Positions 1 to 6,827 are shown, counted from the stretch's first letter. The stretch: DNA of 7,255 bases from an uncultured Thermoleophilia bacterium (GCA_903921965.1 CAIXSE010000819.1:1-7255), one strand, 5' to 3'. The notes: generated by a model from the letters alone, not told the origin. Made by a program: numbers and translations.

Positions 1-1062
1 GACGTTCAGGGCGATGTGCCCGCCGTCGAACGGCAGGATGGGCAGCAGGTTGATCAGGCCGAGGTTGAAGCTCAGGAAGGCGAGCAGCACCGGGTACCAG
101 CTCTGCTGCACGGCCTGGCGGCTGACGTTGATGATGCCGACAGGTCCGCTCACGCCCTCCGGTCCCGTGGGATTGATCTTGCCGGAGAACAGCCACCAGA
201 AGCCGGTGACGGTGCCAACGGCGACGTCTTTGAAGCCTTGGGCGCCGAGCGCGATGGCACGCAAGGGACCGGGGTGGTCGCGCACCACGGAGGCGCCGAC
301 GCCGAGGTAGCCGCTCCCGGGTACCTGCGGGTTCTCGACGAGCGTCACGGTCACGGTACGCGTCGTGCTCTGGCCCTTCGGCGTGTACGTGAGCTGCACC
401 GTGTCGTTGGGATGGGCGCGCAGGAACGCGGAGGCCTCGTCCCACGTCGTCCAGCGCTGCCCGTTGACGCCCACCAGCGTGTCGCCGGCCACCAGACCGG
501 CCTGGCCGGCCGGCGAATCCTTGACGACCTCCTGCAGCGTGAGGCTGGCCCGGGGGACGCCGCCGATGCCGACGAACAGGACGAGGATCACGGCCGCGGC
601 GATGAAGTTCATGGCCGGGCCGGCGAAGATCGTGACGTTGCGCTTCCAGATGGCCTTCTTGTAGTAGACCCGGTCGCCGGTGTCCTCGGGGATCTCCTCC
701 TCCGGGGTCATGCCGCTGATCTTGCAGAAGCCGCCGAGCGGGATGATGCCGATGCCGTACTCGGTCTCGCCCCAGGTGTGGCGCAGCGCCGCCGGCGGGA
801 AGCCGACGTAGAACTTCTCGACGCGCATGCCGAACGCCTTGGCGGCGATGAAGTGGCCGAACTCGTGGACGGTGATGAGGAGCGCCAGGCCGAGGATGGC
901 GATGACCCAGACCCACTGGCCCATGAGCAGCGCCACGACGATGGCGCCCCCCAGCAGGAGCGACCAGGGGCTCAGGAGGCGGGCCTTCGCCTCGGGCTGC
1001 GGGGCGCGGCGCGAGCGCTTCTCGCCGCCGCCGGTGGTCTGGGACTCGCTGTGGTCGTCCAT
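1..1062 (-). CDS. rseP: RseP/Rip1-type site-2 zinc metalloprotease (M50), 3' end cut by window
   Basis: Membrane-embedded zinc protease that cuts transmembrane segments of substrates such as anti-sigma factors (family knowledge). The 354 visible codons show HEFGH at residues 66-70 (zinc-binding His66/His70, catalytic Glu67), a GPxxN segment at 148-152, one PDZ domain at about 168-262 with a VNG turn at 199-201, and the second active-site motif NLLP...DGG at 338-348, whose Asp346 is the third zinc ligand. E. coli RseP has two PDZ domains; one is usual in actinobacterial Rip1. The stop codon and probably one last membrane helix lie outside the window. The ATG at 1062 is supported by GGAG five bases upstream. 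This start gives about 30 polar residues and then roughly 35 hydrophobic residues before HEFGH, longer than the single helix expected. The gene follows dxr on the same strand, a conserved order, but a structured 190-bp spacer with a -10-like box suggests partly separate transcription. Confidence 0.95.
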   Translation of the reverse strand, partial: MDDHSESQTTGGGEKRSRRAPQPEAKARLLSPWSLLLGGAIVVALLMGQWVWVIAILGLALLITVHEFGHFIAAKAFGMRVEKFYVGFPPAALRHTWGETEYGIGIIPLGGFCKISGMTPEEEIPEDTGDRVYYKKAIWKRNVTIFAGPAMNFIAAAVILVLFVGIGGVPRASLTLQEVVKDSPAGQAGLVAGDTLVGVNGQRWTTWDEASAFLRAHPNDTVQLTYTPKGQSTTRTVTVTLVENPQVPGSGYLGVGASVVRDHPGPLRAIALGAQGFKDVAVGTVTGFWWLFSGKINPTGPEGVSGPVGIINVSRQAVQQSWYPVLLAFLSFNLGLINLLPILPFDGGHIALNV

Positions 1063-1067
1063 GCTCT

Positions 1068-1071
1068 CTCC
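1068..1071 (-). promoter_or_regulatory. Ribosome binding site of rseP
   Basis: GGAG on the minus strand, five bases before the ATG at 1062. It supports the long N-terminal form of the protease. The next internal ATG (residue 47), which would give a protein of canonical length, has no comparable site upstream. Confidence 0.65.
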
Positions 1072-1080
1072 GTCGGGCGG

Positions 1081-1086
1081 ATTGTA
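1081..1086 (-). promoter_or_regulatory. Candidate -10 box for rseP
   Basis: TACAAT on the minus strand differs from TATAAT at one position and lies in an otherwise GC-rich spacer. Initiation six or seven bases downstream would leave a leader of only about 12-14 nt that still contains the GGAG site. I could not find a convincing -35 hexamer at 16-18 bp spacing, so this is a weak call, although its place just after a strong hairpin fits a new transcription start for rseP. Confidence 0.3.
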
Positions 1087-1151
1087 CGGTGTCCAGTGTG
1101 AGTGGTACCCGCCCGGGAAACCACCCGGACGTCGCCGACGTCGCTCGAGCA

Positions 1152-1184
1152 ACGTCCCGCAGGCGTCCTTCGAGACCGGGACGT
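1152..1184. repeat. 8-bp inverted repeat in the dxr-rseP spacer
   Basis: ACGTCCCG at 1152-1159 is the exact reverse complement of CGGGACGT at 1177-1184. Within the 17-nt interior, GTC and GAC can add three more pairs around a CTTCGA loop. It abuts, and shares two bases with, the stronger hairpin at 1183-1219, so the two structures would compete or stack. The palindrome GCTCGAGC (1143-1150) and a tandem GACGTCGC repeat (1128-1135, 1137-1144) lie just beside it. Confidence 0.5.
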
Positions 1185-1219
1185 GCGGCGCCGCCGGCCG
1201 GTTCGGGGCGGCGCCGCAC
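1183..1219 (-). terminator. Perfect 13-bp hairpin after dxr, possible terminator or processing element
   Basis: GTGCGGCGCCGCC at 1183-1195 and GGCGGCGCCGCAC at 1207-1219 are exact reverse complements separated by an 11-nt loop. The hairpin starts about 34 nt past the dxr stop codon, where a terminator would be expected. There is no T-run on either side, so it is not a classical intrinsic terminator. High-GC bacteria often have hairpins without a U-tract, and it could equally stabilise the dxr mRNA 3' end or cause partial termination before rseP. The inverted repeat is seen directly; the function is inferred. Confidence 0.5.
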
Positions 1220-1252
1220 TCACAGGGGGCTCTCAGGGAGCGCGGCCGGCGG

Positions 1253-2650
1253 TTACTCCCGGCCCGAGACGGCCTCGCGCGCGAAGCGCCGCGCCTCGGC
1301 GTCGCACGCGTACACGTCGTCGAGGCTCGCGACCGGTTCGTCCCCGAGCCAGCTCAGGCACTGCTCCACGACCTCGGCGATGCCGAGGAAGGTGACATCG
1401 CCGCCGAGGAACGCCTCCACCGCGACCTCGTTGGCGGCGTTGAGCACGATGGGAGCCGCAATCGTCCGCGGGCCGGCGGACGACCCGGGTTCCGCGGCGC
1501 GGGCACGCGCCGCGCGCTCGGCCTCTGCCGCGGCCGCCCCGGCCTCTTCGGCCAGGGCGAGACACCGGAAGGTCTCGCGGTCGGGCTTCCCGAAGGTGAG
1601 CTCGGTCGCGAAGACGTCGAGCTTCTTCACCGCAGGCAGCGCGGGCCGCTGCGGGTACGCCAGGGCGAAGCCGATGGGCGTGCGCATGTCGGGCGCGCCG
1701 AGGTGGGCGAAGACCGCCCCGTCGGCCAGCCGCACCATGCTGTGCACGATGCTCTGAGGGCTGATGACGACCGTGATGCGGTCGTACGGGACCCCGAACA
1801 GGTAGTGCGCCTCGATGATCTCGAGGCCCTTGTTCATCAAGGTCGCCGAGTCGATCGTGATCTTCGGCCCCATCGACCAGTTCGGGTGCTTGAGCGCCTG
1901 CTCGCGCGTGACGGCGGCCAGCTCCGCGGCCGTGCGGCCGCGGAACGGGCCGCCGGACCCGGTGAGCAGCAGTTCCTCGGCGGCCGAGGTGGGCGCGGCG
2001 CCGGGGATGTGGGCGCCCGACTCCGCGGCGGCACCCGACGGTCCCGGCGCGCCGGCCGGCTCCACGGCGGCACCGCCAGACGGCGTGCCGCCGGCCTGAG
2101 CGCTGCCGGCCGCGGCGAGCTCGCCGCCCGCAAGCAGACACTGGAACAGCGCGCTGTGCTCGCTGTCCACGGGCAGGATCAGCGAGCCGCTGCGGCGCGC
2201 CGCCTCGAGCACGAACGGCCCGCCGGCCACCATGCTCTCCTTGTTGGCCAGCGCCAGGGTGGCGCCGGCCTCCAGCGTCTCCATGGTGGCCCGCAGCCCG
2301 GCCGCCCCGACGATGCCGTTGAGCACGGTCAGTGCCGCGCCCTCCGCGGCCGCGTCCCGGGCCGCGCGCGCCACGAGCTCGCGCACGCCGGCTTCGCCGG
2401 CGAGCACCGCGAGCCCGTCCCCGCGCGCGGCCGCCTCGGCCGCGGCCGCATCGTCGCTGAGGCACACGTCGCTCACGCCGAAGCGCGCCGCCTGCTCGAG
2501 CAGCAGGTCCACCCCGCGCCCGGCCGCCAGCCCGACCAGCCGGGCGCCCGGCACGGCCCCGGCCTCGAGGATGTCCAGCGCCTGCCGGCCGATCGACCCC
2601 GTGGAGCCGAGCACCAGGATGTGCTTCGGCGCTGCGTCACGCTGCGTCAC
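1253..2650 (-). CDS. dxr: 1-deoxy-D-xylulose-5-phosphate reductoisomerase with two low-complexity insertions
   Basis: Converts DXP to 2-C-methyl-D-erythritol 4-phosphate using NADPH and a divalent metal, the committed step of the MEP isoprenoid pathway in the cytoplasm. Motifs in order: NADPH-binding GSTGSIG at residues 15-21; ANKE at 135-138; VDSEH at 161-165 with metal ligands Asp162 and Glu164; LTGSGGPF at 229-236; HPNWSMG at 255-261 (substrate loop Trp258); MNKGLE at 272-277 with the third metal ligand Glu277; LNAANE at 403-408 before the C-terminal helical domain. All catalytic residues are present. At 465 residues it is about 65 longer than E. coli Dxr (about 400), because of Ala/Gly/Pro-rich segments at about 172-226 and 371-400. 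The GTG start at 2650 overlaps the stop of the upstream glycosyltransferase gene by 4 nt (GTGA), with GGGGAG five bases upstream, so translational coupling is likely. Stop TAA. Confidence 0.97.
   Translation of the reverse strand: MTQRDAAPKHILVLGSTGSIGRQALDILEAGAVPGARLVGLAAGRGVDLLLEQAARFGVSDVCLSDDAAAAEAAARGDGLAVLAGEAGVRELVARAARDAAAEGAALTVLNGIVGAAGLRATMETLEAGATLALANKESMVAGGPFVLEAARRSGSLILPVDSEHSALFQCLLAGGELAAAGSAQAGGTPSGGAAVEPAGAPGPSGAAAESGAHIPGAAPTSAAEELLLTGSGGPFRGRTAAELAAVTREQALKHPNWSMGPKITIDSATLMNKGLEIIEAHYLFGVPYDRITVVISPQSIVHSMVRLADGAVFAHLGAPDMRTPIGFALAYPQRPALPAVKKLDVFATELTFGKPDRETFRCLALAEEAGAAAAEAERAARARAAEPGSSAGPRTIAAPIVLNAANEVAVEAFLGGDVTFLGIAEVVEQCLSWLGDEPVASLDDVYACDAEARRFAREAVSGRE
2631..2650 (-). 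repeat. 10-bp exact tandem duplication at the dxr start
   Basis: The 10-mer GTGACGCAGC (minus strand) occurs twice head to tail and covers the start codon and first codons of dxr. Since 10 is not a multiple of 3, the second GTG is out of frame with dxr; only the first copy gives the dxr frame. The second copy is read as the Arg-Asp-Ala part of the N-terminus before the Rossmann strand. Confidence 0.7.
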
Positions 2651-4149
2651 GTCGTCTCCCCTTCCGCGTCGGCGCGCGTCACCCGACCCGCGCCTTCATC
2701 CGATGCACCTGCGTCCGCCGAAGCCCCGCCCGCGCCGCGCGTCTCCGTCACGGCCACTGCGAACAGCACGACCTGCACGAGGACGAGCATGAGGTACTTG
2801 CTGTTCTGCAGCGACGGAGCGATCACCATGGAGGCGCGCGCCAGCTGGAGCATCGCCCAGGAGAGCAGCCCGAAGAGCAGCGCCCACAGCAGCGCCCCGC
2901 GATCGTTCATCGCCGCCAGCCCGGCCCCGGCGACGGCCAGCGGGAACACGCACAGCACCAGCTTGTAGTCGTGGCTGATGGCCGGGACCACGCTCATGAC
3001 AGGCACGCACGAGGCCGCGGCGAGCACGGCCCGGCGTTCGCTCCAGCCACGCCGCACGAGGAGGACCATCGTCGCCAGCCACAGCAGCAGCGGTCCCAGC
3101 AGGAGCGGCCAGTAGATCCACGAGGGCCAGGCGGCCGAGAGCTGCCGCAGGACGACCGACAGGGACGCGGCGGAGTGGTTGCCCCACCAGTAGACCTTGC
3201 TCACGGACTCCACCGCCGCCTGTCCGTGCACCGTGTCAACGAGTCTACCGGGGCCGGCGACGAGCAGCAGCACCAGGTTCGTGACGAGCGCGGGCACGAC
3301 CGCGCGCCACCGGTACCGCCACAGCAGCAGGGCGAGGAGCACGCCGGGGTAGAGCTTGAGGTTGACGGCCACGGCGAGCGCCAGCGCCGGCCACCAGGGC
3401 GAGAGCCTCGGCCGCAGCATGAGCCAGACGGCCAGCAGCGAGAAGAAGAGCGCGAACAGGTCGATGTTGCCGCGCTCCATCTCGTACATGAAGCCCGCCG
3501 ACGTGACCAGCCAGAGGCCCGCGACAAGGCCGAGCTGCAGCGCGCCGACGCGACCGGCGTGTGAGCCGCCATCGCCCGCGCCACGGTCGCCGTCGAGACC
3601 GCGGCCCGCCCGATCGGGCGACGCCACGCGTGCCGCGAGCACGGCGCTGAGCACCACCGACGCCCCGGCCGCCGCGGCAAGCAGTCCGACCTCGACCCAG
3701 TGCGCCGTCGCGAAGCCGACCAGCGTGAACGGCTTGCCCAGGAGCAGCGTGAGCGGCGGCCACCCGCTGCGCAGTGTCGAGAACGCACGCGCCGGGTCGT
3801 ACAGGCCGTCGCGGAAATCGATGCCGGCGGGCTTCGCGAGCGGGATCAGGAGGCCCCACGTCTCGGCGCCGAAACGGAACCAGTACACGAGGAAGTTCCA
3901 GGCGGCACCCGCCGCGGCGACCAGGCCGAGCCACACCACCGGGGTGGCCGCGGGCCCGCCCAGCCCCGACGAGGCCAGGGCCGTCACCGTTCCCACGACG
4001 GCCAGAGGCACCACGACGGCGAGGTGCGGCACGACGACGAAGTAGCCGCCGCCGCGCGCGAGCACGAGCACGCCGAGCGCCCAGCCGAGCGCACCGACGG
4101 CCGCCCCGAGAAGCACGCCCGGCGGCCGCGCGGCGAGTTCCTGCTTCAC
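2647..4149 (-). CDS. GT87-like (DUF2029) polytopic membrane glycosyltransferase
   Basis: A roughly 500-residue protein with about 10-12 hydrophobic helices and the pattern of GT87 mannosyltransferase-like GT-C enzymes, which move a sugar from a polyprenyl-phosphate donor to an acceptor outside the membrane (family knowledge). Visible marks, numbered from the GTG at 4149: an early loop with DGLYDP and GWPP (about 114-132), ERGNID at 225-230 opening a helix, NLKLYPG at 263-269 followed by an aromatic/basic turn, and SHDYKL at 392-397. A polar Gly/Asp-rich loop lies at about 176-201, and the C-terminal tail is acidic and low in complexity. The GTG at 4149 is preferred because GGAG lies six bases upstream; an in-frame GTG at 4164 has its purine run directly against the codon. 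The stop overlaps the dxr start by 4 nt. Donor and acceptor cannot be read from the sequence. Confidence 0.8.
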   Translation of the reverse strand: MKQELAARPPGVLLGAAVGALGWALGVLVLARGGGYFVVVPHLAVVVPLAVVGTVTALASSGLGGPAATPVVWLGLVAAAGAAWNFLVYWFRFGAETWGLLIPLAKPAGIDFRDGLYDPARAFSTLRSGWPPLTLLLGKPFTLVGFATAHWVEVGLLAAAAGASVVLSAVLAARVASPDRAGRGLDGDRGAGDGGSHAGRVGALQLGLVAGLWLVTSAGFMYEMERGNIDLFALFFSLLAVWLMLRPRLSPWWPALALAVAVNLKLYPGVLLALLLWRYRWRAVVPALVTNLVLLLVAGPGRLVDTVHGQAAVESVSKVYWWGNHSAASLSVVLRQLSAAWPSWIYWPLLLGPLLLWLATMVLLVRRGWSERRAVLAAASCVPVMSVVPAISHDYKLVLCVFPLAVAGAGLAAMNDRGALLWALLFGLLSWAMLQLARASMVIAPSLQNSKYLMLVLVQVVLFAVAVTETRGAGGASADAGASDEGAGRVTRADAEGETT

Positions 4150-4155
4150 GGTCGT

Positions 4156-4159
4156 CTCC
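4156..4159 (-). promoter_or_regulatory. Ribosome binding site deciding the GT87-like start
   Basis: GGAG six bases before the GTG at 4149. A longer G-rich purine run sits directly next to the alternative GTG at 4164, too close for normal initiation there. The shorter form is therefore favoured by five codons. Confidence 0.5.
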
Positions 4160-4174
4160 GGCACCTCCCCCCTG

Positions 4175-4198
4175 CCGCCGGCCCGCGGAGGCCGGCGG
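4175..4198 (-). repeat. Perfect 9-bp hairpin between the two glycosyltransferase genes
   Basis: CCGCCGGCC at 4175-4183 and GGCCGGCGG at 4190-4198 are exact reverse complements around a 6-nt loop. After a 2-nt bulge, three G-C pairs could be added using bases of the G-run upstream of the GT87-like gene. It lies about 25 nt past the upstream stop codon and has no T-tract, so partial termination, mRNA stabilisation or masking of the ribosome binding region are all possible. Confidence 0.45.
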
Positions 4199-4222
4199 GG
4201 GTCACCATGGTCGCGTTCGAGT

Positions 4223-6220
4223 CTATCGCGACTCCAGGCGCGGCAGCCGGGCCAGGACCTCGGCCGTGGTCTCGTTGGCCGGCTTGCGCTGGAACGCGTA
4301 GAACGGCCGGACCAGTGTGGGTGGGTACTCGAGACCGCCGCACGAGGCCTGCAGCTCGGCGTCGGTCATGCCCGCCGTGGGCGTGAGGTGCACGACGAGC
4401 GTAGGCACGAGACGGCGCCGGCGGTAGTAGCTGATCGTCGCCTCCGGCAACAGCCCATCGGGCGTCGGCCACAGCCAGTACCCTTCGGCGGCGATCGGTC
4501 CCTTCCAGTACAGGTAGTAGCCACTGCCCTGGAAGAACACCAGGAGCTGGTCGCCCGCCCGCGCCTGGCCCGCCAGGTCGGCGGCGAAGGTGTCGAGCAG
4601 CTGCTTTCGGGCCGGAGTGACTGCGATCCCCCACCACGGGCCCGAGGTGAACCGGCTGGTCAGCTCGGCGCGGGGGACGTCACGCTGCTGGAACTGGAAC
4701 TGGAAGATCACGGTGACTGCTACGACAGCCGTGAGGGCGATGACCGCCAGCCAGACGCCGAGGGCCGGGCGGCGCGCAACCGCGCGCCCAGCCGAAGACG
4801 GGCTCTTGTCGGCCCGCGCGGGCGGTGAGGGCTCGCCCGCGGGCTCGCTGGGCACGCCGCCGGCAGGGTCGAGCGACACCGCCTCCAGCGTCCAGCACAA
4901 GAAGAGGACGCCGGCCACCACGGCCGGCGCAAGCCCGACAGCGGCGTTCACGTAGCCGTTGGCGCTCGTGTACGCCGTCATCGCGCCGGCGATCAGCGCC
5001 GGGGTCCAGGTCCAGATCAGGATCCGTGCGCCCGGCTCCCGATGGTCCTGCGGCAGGAAGAGGTACACGTACGGCACGAGCAGCGCCCAGAGGAAGACGT
5101 AGCCGGACCCCCAAACCTGGGGTCGCTGCGCCGAGAGCCACAAGGCCGCCGGCACGGCGGCCAGCAGGGCTCGTCCAAGCCGAGGCCAGCGCCGGTACAC
5201 CAGGTAGACGACGAGGGCGAGCACCAGGAGCCAGGGCCGCCAGCTCAGGAAGCGCCACGCGCCCTGGGCGACCTCGATGGCCTTGGAGGCGCCGCCGAGC
5301 TGATGCACGACGCGTGCACCCACCATGGTGGCCTTCCAGCTCCGCCACAGGTTCTGTGGCCCGAAGCTGAGGCAGAGCAGGCCGAGTGGCACCAGGACGA
5401 CGAGGCCGCCCACCACCCAGTACCACAACGCCCGCCAGGCGGCCGGGCCCGTAGACGGACCGCCGGGGTCTGGCGGGTGCGCGAAAGCCGTCTCGGCGAT
5501 CATCGCCGAAGCGCGCCGTCCCTGTGCGAAAGCGAGGAACACGCCCCAGAACGGCACGATGAAGAAGAGCGACGGGTAGGCGACGACCGCCAGCGCCAGA
5601 CAGACACCCGAGGCGAGGGCGAAGCGCGGCCCCCCGAGCTCCAGGACCACCCAGCAGCCGAAGGTCACCGACAGAGTGAGGAAGGCGATGGCCAGCGTGT
5701 TGTAGCTCAGCTGCGGCGTGGCCCAGAAGATGTACGTGACGAAGACGCAGGCCATGATCAGCGCGAGCTGCCAGCGTACCAGCCGCCGCGCCAGGAGGAA
5801 GACCGCGGCCGCCACCCCGATCATCAGCAGCAGGTACAGGTGCCTGGTGTACAGGATGATGCCGGTCACATCGTAGTCGCGGAGGACCCCGAACGCCTTC
5901 ACGAACGGGTACGCGATGAAGCCCGGGAACTGCAGCAGGTTCTGCTCGTTCACGAACGGCCTGTCGCCGAGCGCCCACCTCCACGGCACGAGGACGTAGT
6001 AGCTCTCGTCCTGGAGGTCCATGCCGATGAACAGCCGCCGCCAGGTGACCACCACGGCGGCGGCGGCCACGCCGATAGCGAGGATGCTCAGCGCTGCCGA
6101 AGGCGCGGAGCGCCCGCGTTGCCCGTCCACCCCGCCGGTGCCGGTGCGAGCGCCCTCCTCGCGCGCGCCGGTCACGCGGCACACACGGCTGGTGCCGACC
6201 TCCGACGGGTCAGCGGCCAC
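4223..6220 (-). CDS. Large GT-C-like (GT39/PMT-type) membrane protein with C-terminal extracytoplasmic domain
   Basis: A 665-residue protein of about 12-13 predicted helices. A polar 40-residue N-terminal tail precedes the first helix (about 41-60). The next loop carries GMDLQDESYY (67-75), whose Asp71-Glu72 pair is where GT-C enzymes such as ArnT and protein O-mannosyltransferases keep the catalytic acidic residue. Further helices fall at about 121-146, 150-168, 172-195, 199-232, 265-286, 329-343, 349-363, 371-390, 398-418 and 424-446. A Pro/Ser/Ala-rich polar linker (451-486) leads to the last helix (487-507), then about 155 soluble residues rich in Trp/Tyr (FFQGSGYYLYWKGP, 562-575). Probable role (inference): sugar transfer from a polyprenyl-phosphate donor. 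The GTG at 6220 has GGAG four bases upstream and overlaps the end of gmhA by 11 nt, suggesting coupling. Stop TAG. Specific family and substrate not recognised. Confidence 0.75.
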   Translation of the reverse strand: MAADPSEVGTSRVCRVTGAREEGARTGTGGVDGQRGRSAPSAALSILAIGVAAAAVVVTWRRLFIGMDLQDESYYVLVPWRWALGDRPFVNEQNLLQFPGFIAYPFVKAFGVLRDYDVTGIILYTRHLYLLLMIGVAAAVFLLARRLVRWQLALIMACVFVTYIFWATPQLSYNTLAIAFLTLSVTFGCWVVLELGGPRFALASGVCLALAVVAYPSLFFIVPFWGVFLAFAQGRRASAMIAETAFAHPPDPGGPSTGPAAWRALWYWVVGGLVVLVPLGLLCLSFGPQNLWRSWKATMVGARVVHQLGGASKAIEVAQGAWRFLSWRPWLLVLALVVYLVYRRWPRLGRALLAAVPAALWLSAQRPQVWGSGYVFLWALLVPYVYLFLPQDHREPGARILIWTWTPALIAGAMTAYTSANGYVNAAVGLAPAVVAGVLFLCWTLEAVSLDPAGGVPSEPAGEPSPPARADKSPSSAGRAVARRPALGVWLAVIALTAVVAVTVIFQFQFQQRDVPRAELTSRFTSGPWWGIAVTPARKQLLDTFAADLAGQARAGDQLLVFFQGSGYYLYWKGPIAAEGYWLWPTPDGLLPEATISYYRRRRLVPTLVVHLTPTAGMTDAELQASCGGLEYPPTLVRPFYAFQRKPANETTAEVLARLPRLESR

Positions 6221-6824
6221 CAGACTCCGCGGCCGCGTGCGCCGCTCGCCCCGCGCCGAAGAGTCTCTCCTCCACCATCCCGGCGATCGCGTGACACACG
6301 AACTCGTGACACTCCTGGATGCGGGGGCAGTCGTCGGACGGCACCGTCACCAGCAGGTCGCAGTACGGCGCCATAAGCACACGCCCGGCGGCGCCGGTCA
6401 GTCCCACGACCGTCATGCCGGCCCCGCGGGCTGCGACGAGGGCCGCCAGGACATTCGGTGAGCTCCCGCTTGTCGAGAGTGCGACGAGCACGTCGCCGGG
6501 ACGTCCGAGCGCCTCGACCTGCCGTGCGAACACCTCGTCGTACCCCACATCGTTGGCGAGGCACGTGAGGACCGAAGTGTCAGTCGTCAGCGCGACCGCC
6601 GCCAGGGCAGGACGATCCAGACGCAGCCGGTTGATGAACTCGGCTGCGATGTGCTGTGCGTCCGCGGCGCTCCCACCGTTGCCGCAGAGGAGCACCCGGC
6701 CACCCTTCGCGAAACACGCACAGAGCCCCCCGACCACTTCGTCGATGATCCCGGAGCACGCGGCAACGGTACCCTGCAGCGCAGCGACGTGAGTGCGCGC
6801 TTCGTCTTCGAGCCCCATCGACAT
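6210..6824 (-). CDS. gmhA: Sedoheptulose-7-phosphate isomerase (phosphoheptose isomerase, SIS domain)
   Basis: Converts sedoheptulose 7-phosphate to D-glycero-D-manno-heptose 7-phosphate, the first step of nucleotide-activated heptose synthesis, in the cytoplasm as a zinc-dependent tetramer (family knowledge). Its 204 residues match the usual length of about 190-200. Seen in order: phosphate-binding CGNGGSAADAQH from residue 47, with His58 and Glu62 at the positions of the E. coli zinc ligands His61/Glu65; LANDVGYDEVF (about 89-99); the SIS STSG at 117-120; and RIQECHEFVCH near 168-178, where Gln170 and His178 match E. coli Gln172/His180. The full metal site argues for a true GmhA rather than another SIS protein such as DiaA. 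The ATG at 6824 follows AGGAG by three bases; the ATG at 6818, nine bases away, is equally possible. An in-frame GTG at 6932 has no ribosome binding site. Its 3' end overlaps the next gene by 11 nt. Confidence 0.92.
   Translation of the reverse strand: MSMGLEDEARTHVAALQGTVAACSGIIDEVVGGLCACFAKGGRVLLCGNGGSAADAQHIAAEFINRLRLDRPALAAVALTTDTSVLTCLANDVGYDEVFARQVEALGRPGDVLVALSTSGSSPNVLAALVAARGAGMTVVGLTGAAGRVLMAPYCDLLVTVPSDDCPRIQECHEFVCHAIAGMVEERLFGAGRAAHAAAESGGR
6225..6228 (-). promoter_or_regulatory. Ribosome binding site of the GT-C-like gene, inside gmhA
   Basis: GGAG four bases before the GTG at 6220, within the last codons of gmhA. This supports the overlapping start over later in-frame GTG codons, whose upstream purine motif is about 14 bases away. 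Confidence 0.5.
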
Positions 6825-6827
6825 CGT

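Noticed and set aside
16..1101. 361-codon plus-strand open frame over the protease gene
   Set aside because: Antisense to a clear site-2 protease. Its composition is Asp/Arg/Ala-rich with no hydrophobic or domain pattern, typical of a complementary-strand shadow.
1183..1219. Reading the 13-bp hairpin as a classical intrinsic terminator
   Set aside because: No T-run follows the stem on either strand, so only a U-tract-free terminator or a stabilising element can be proposed.
827..2968. 713-codon open frame on the plus strand across dxr and its flanks
   Set aside because: It lies antisense to dxr, which has every family motif. The translation is Arg/Gly/Ala-rich without any recognisable domain. 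Long antisense open frames are expected at this GC content.
5042..6376. 444-codon plus-strand open frame over the GT-C-like gene
   Set aside because: His/Glu/Arg-rich low-complexity translation antisense to a convincing polytopic membrane protein; no ribosome binding or domain support.
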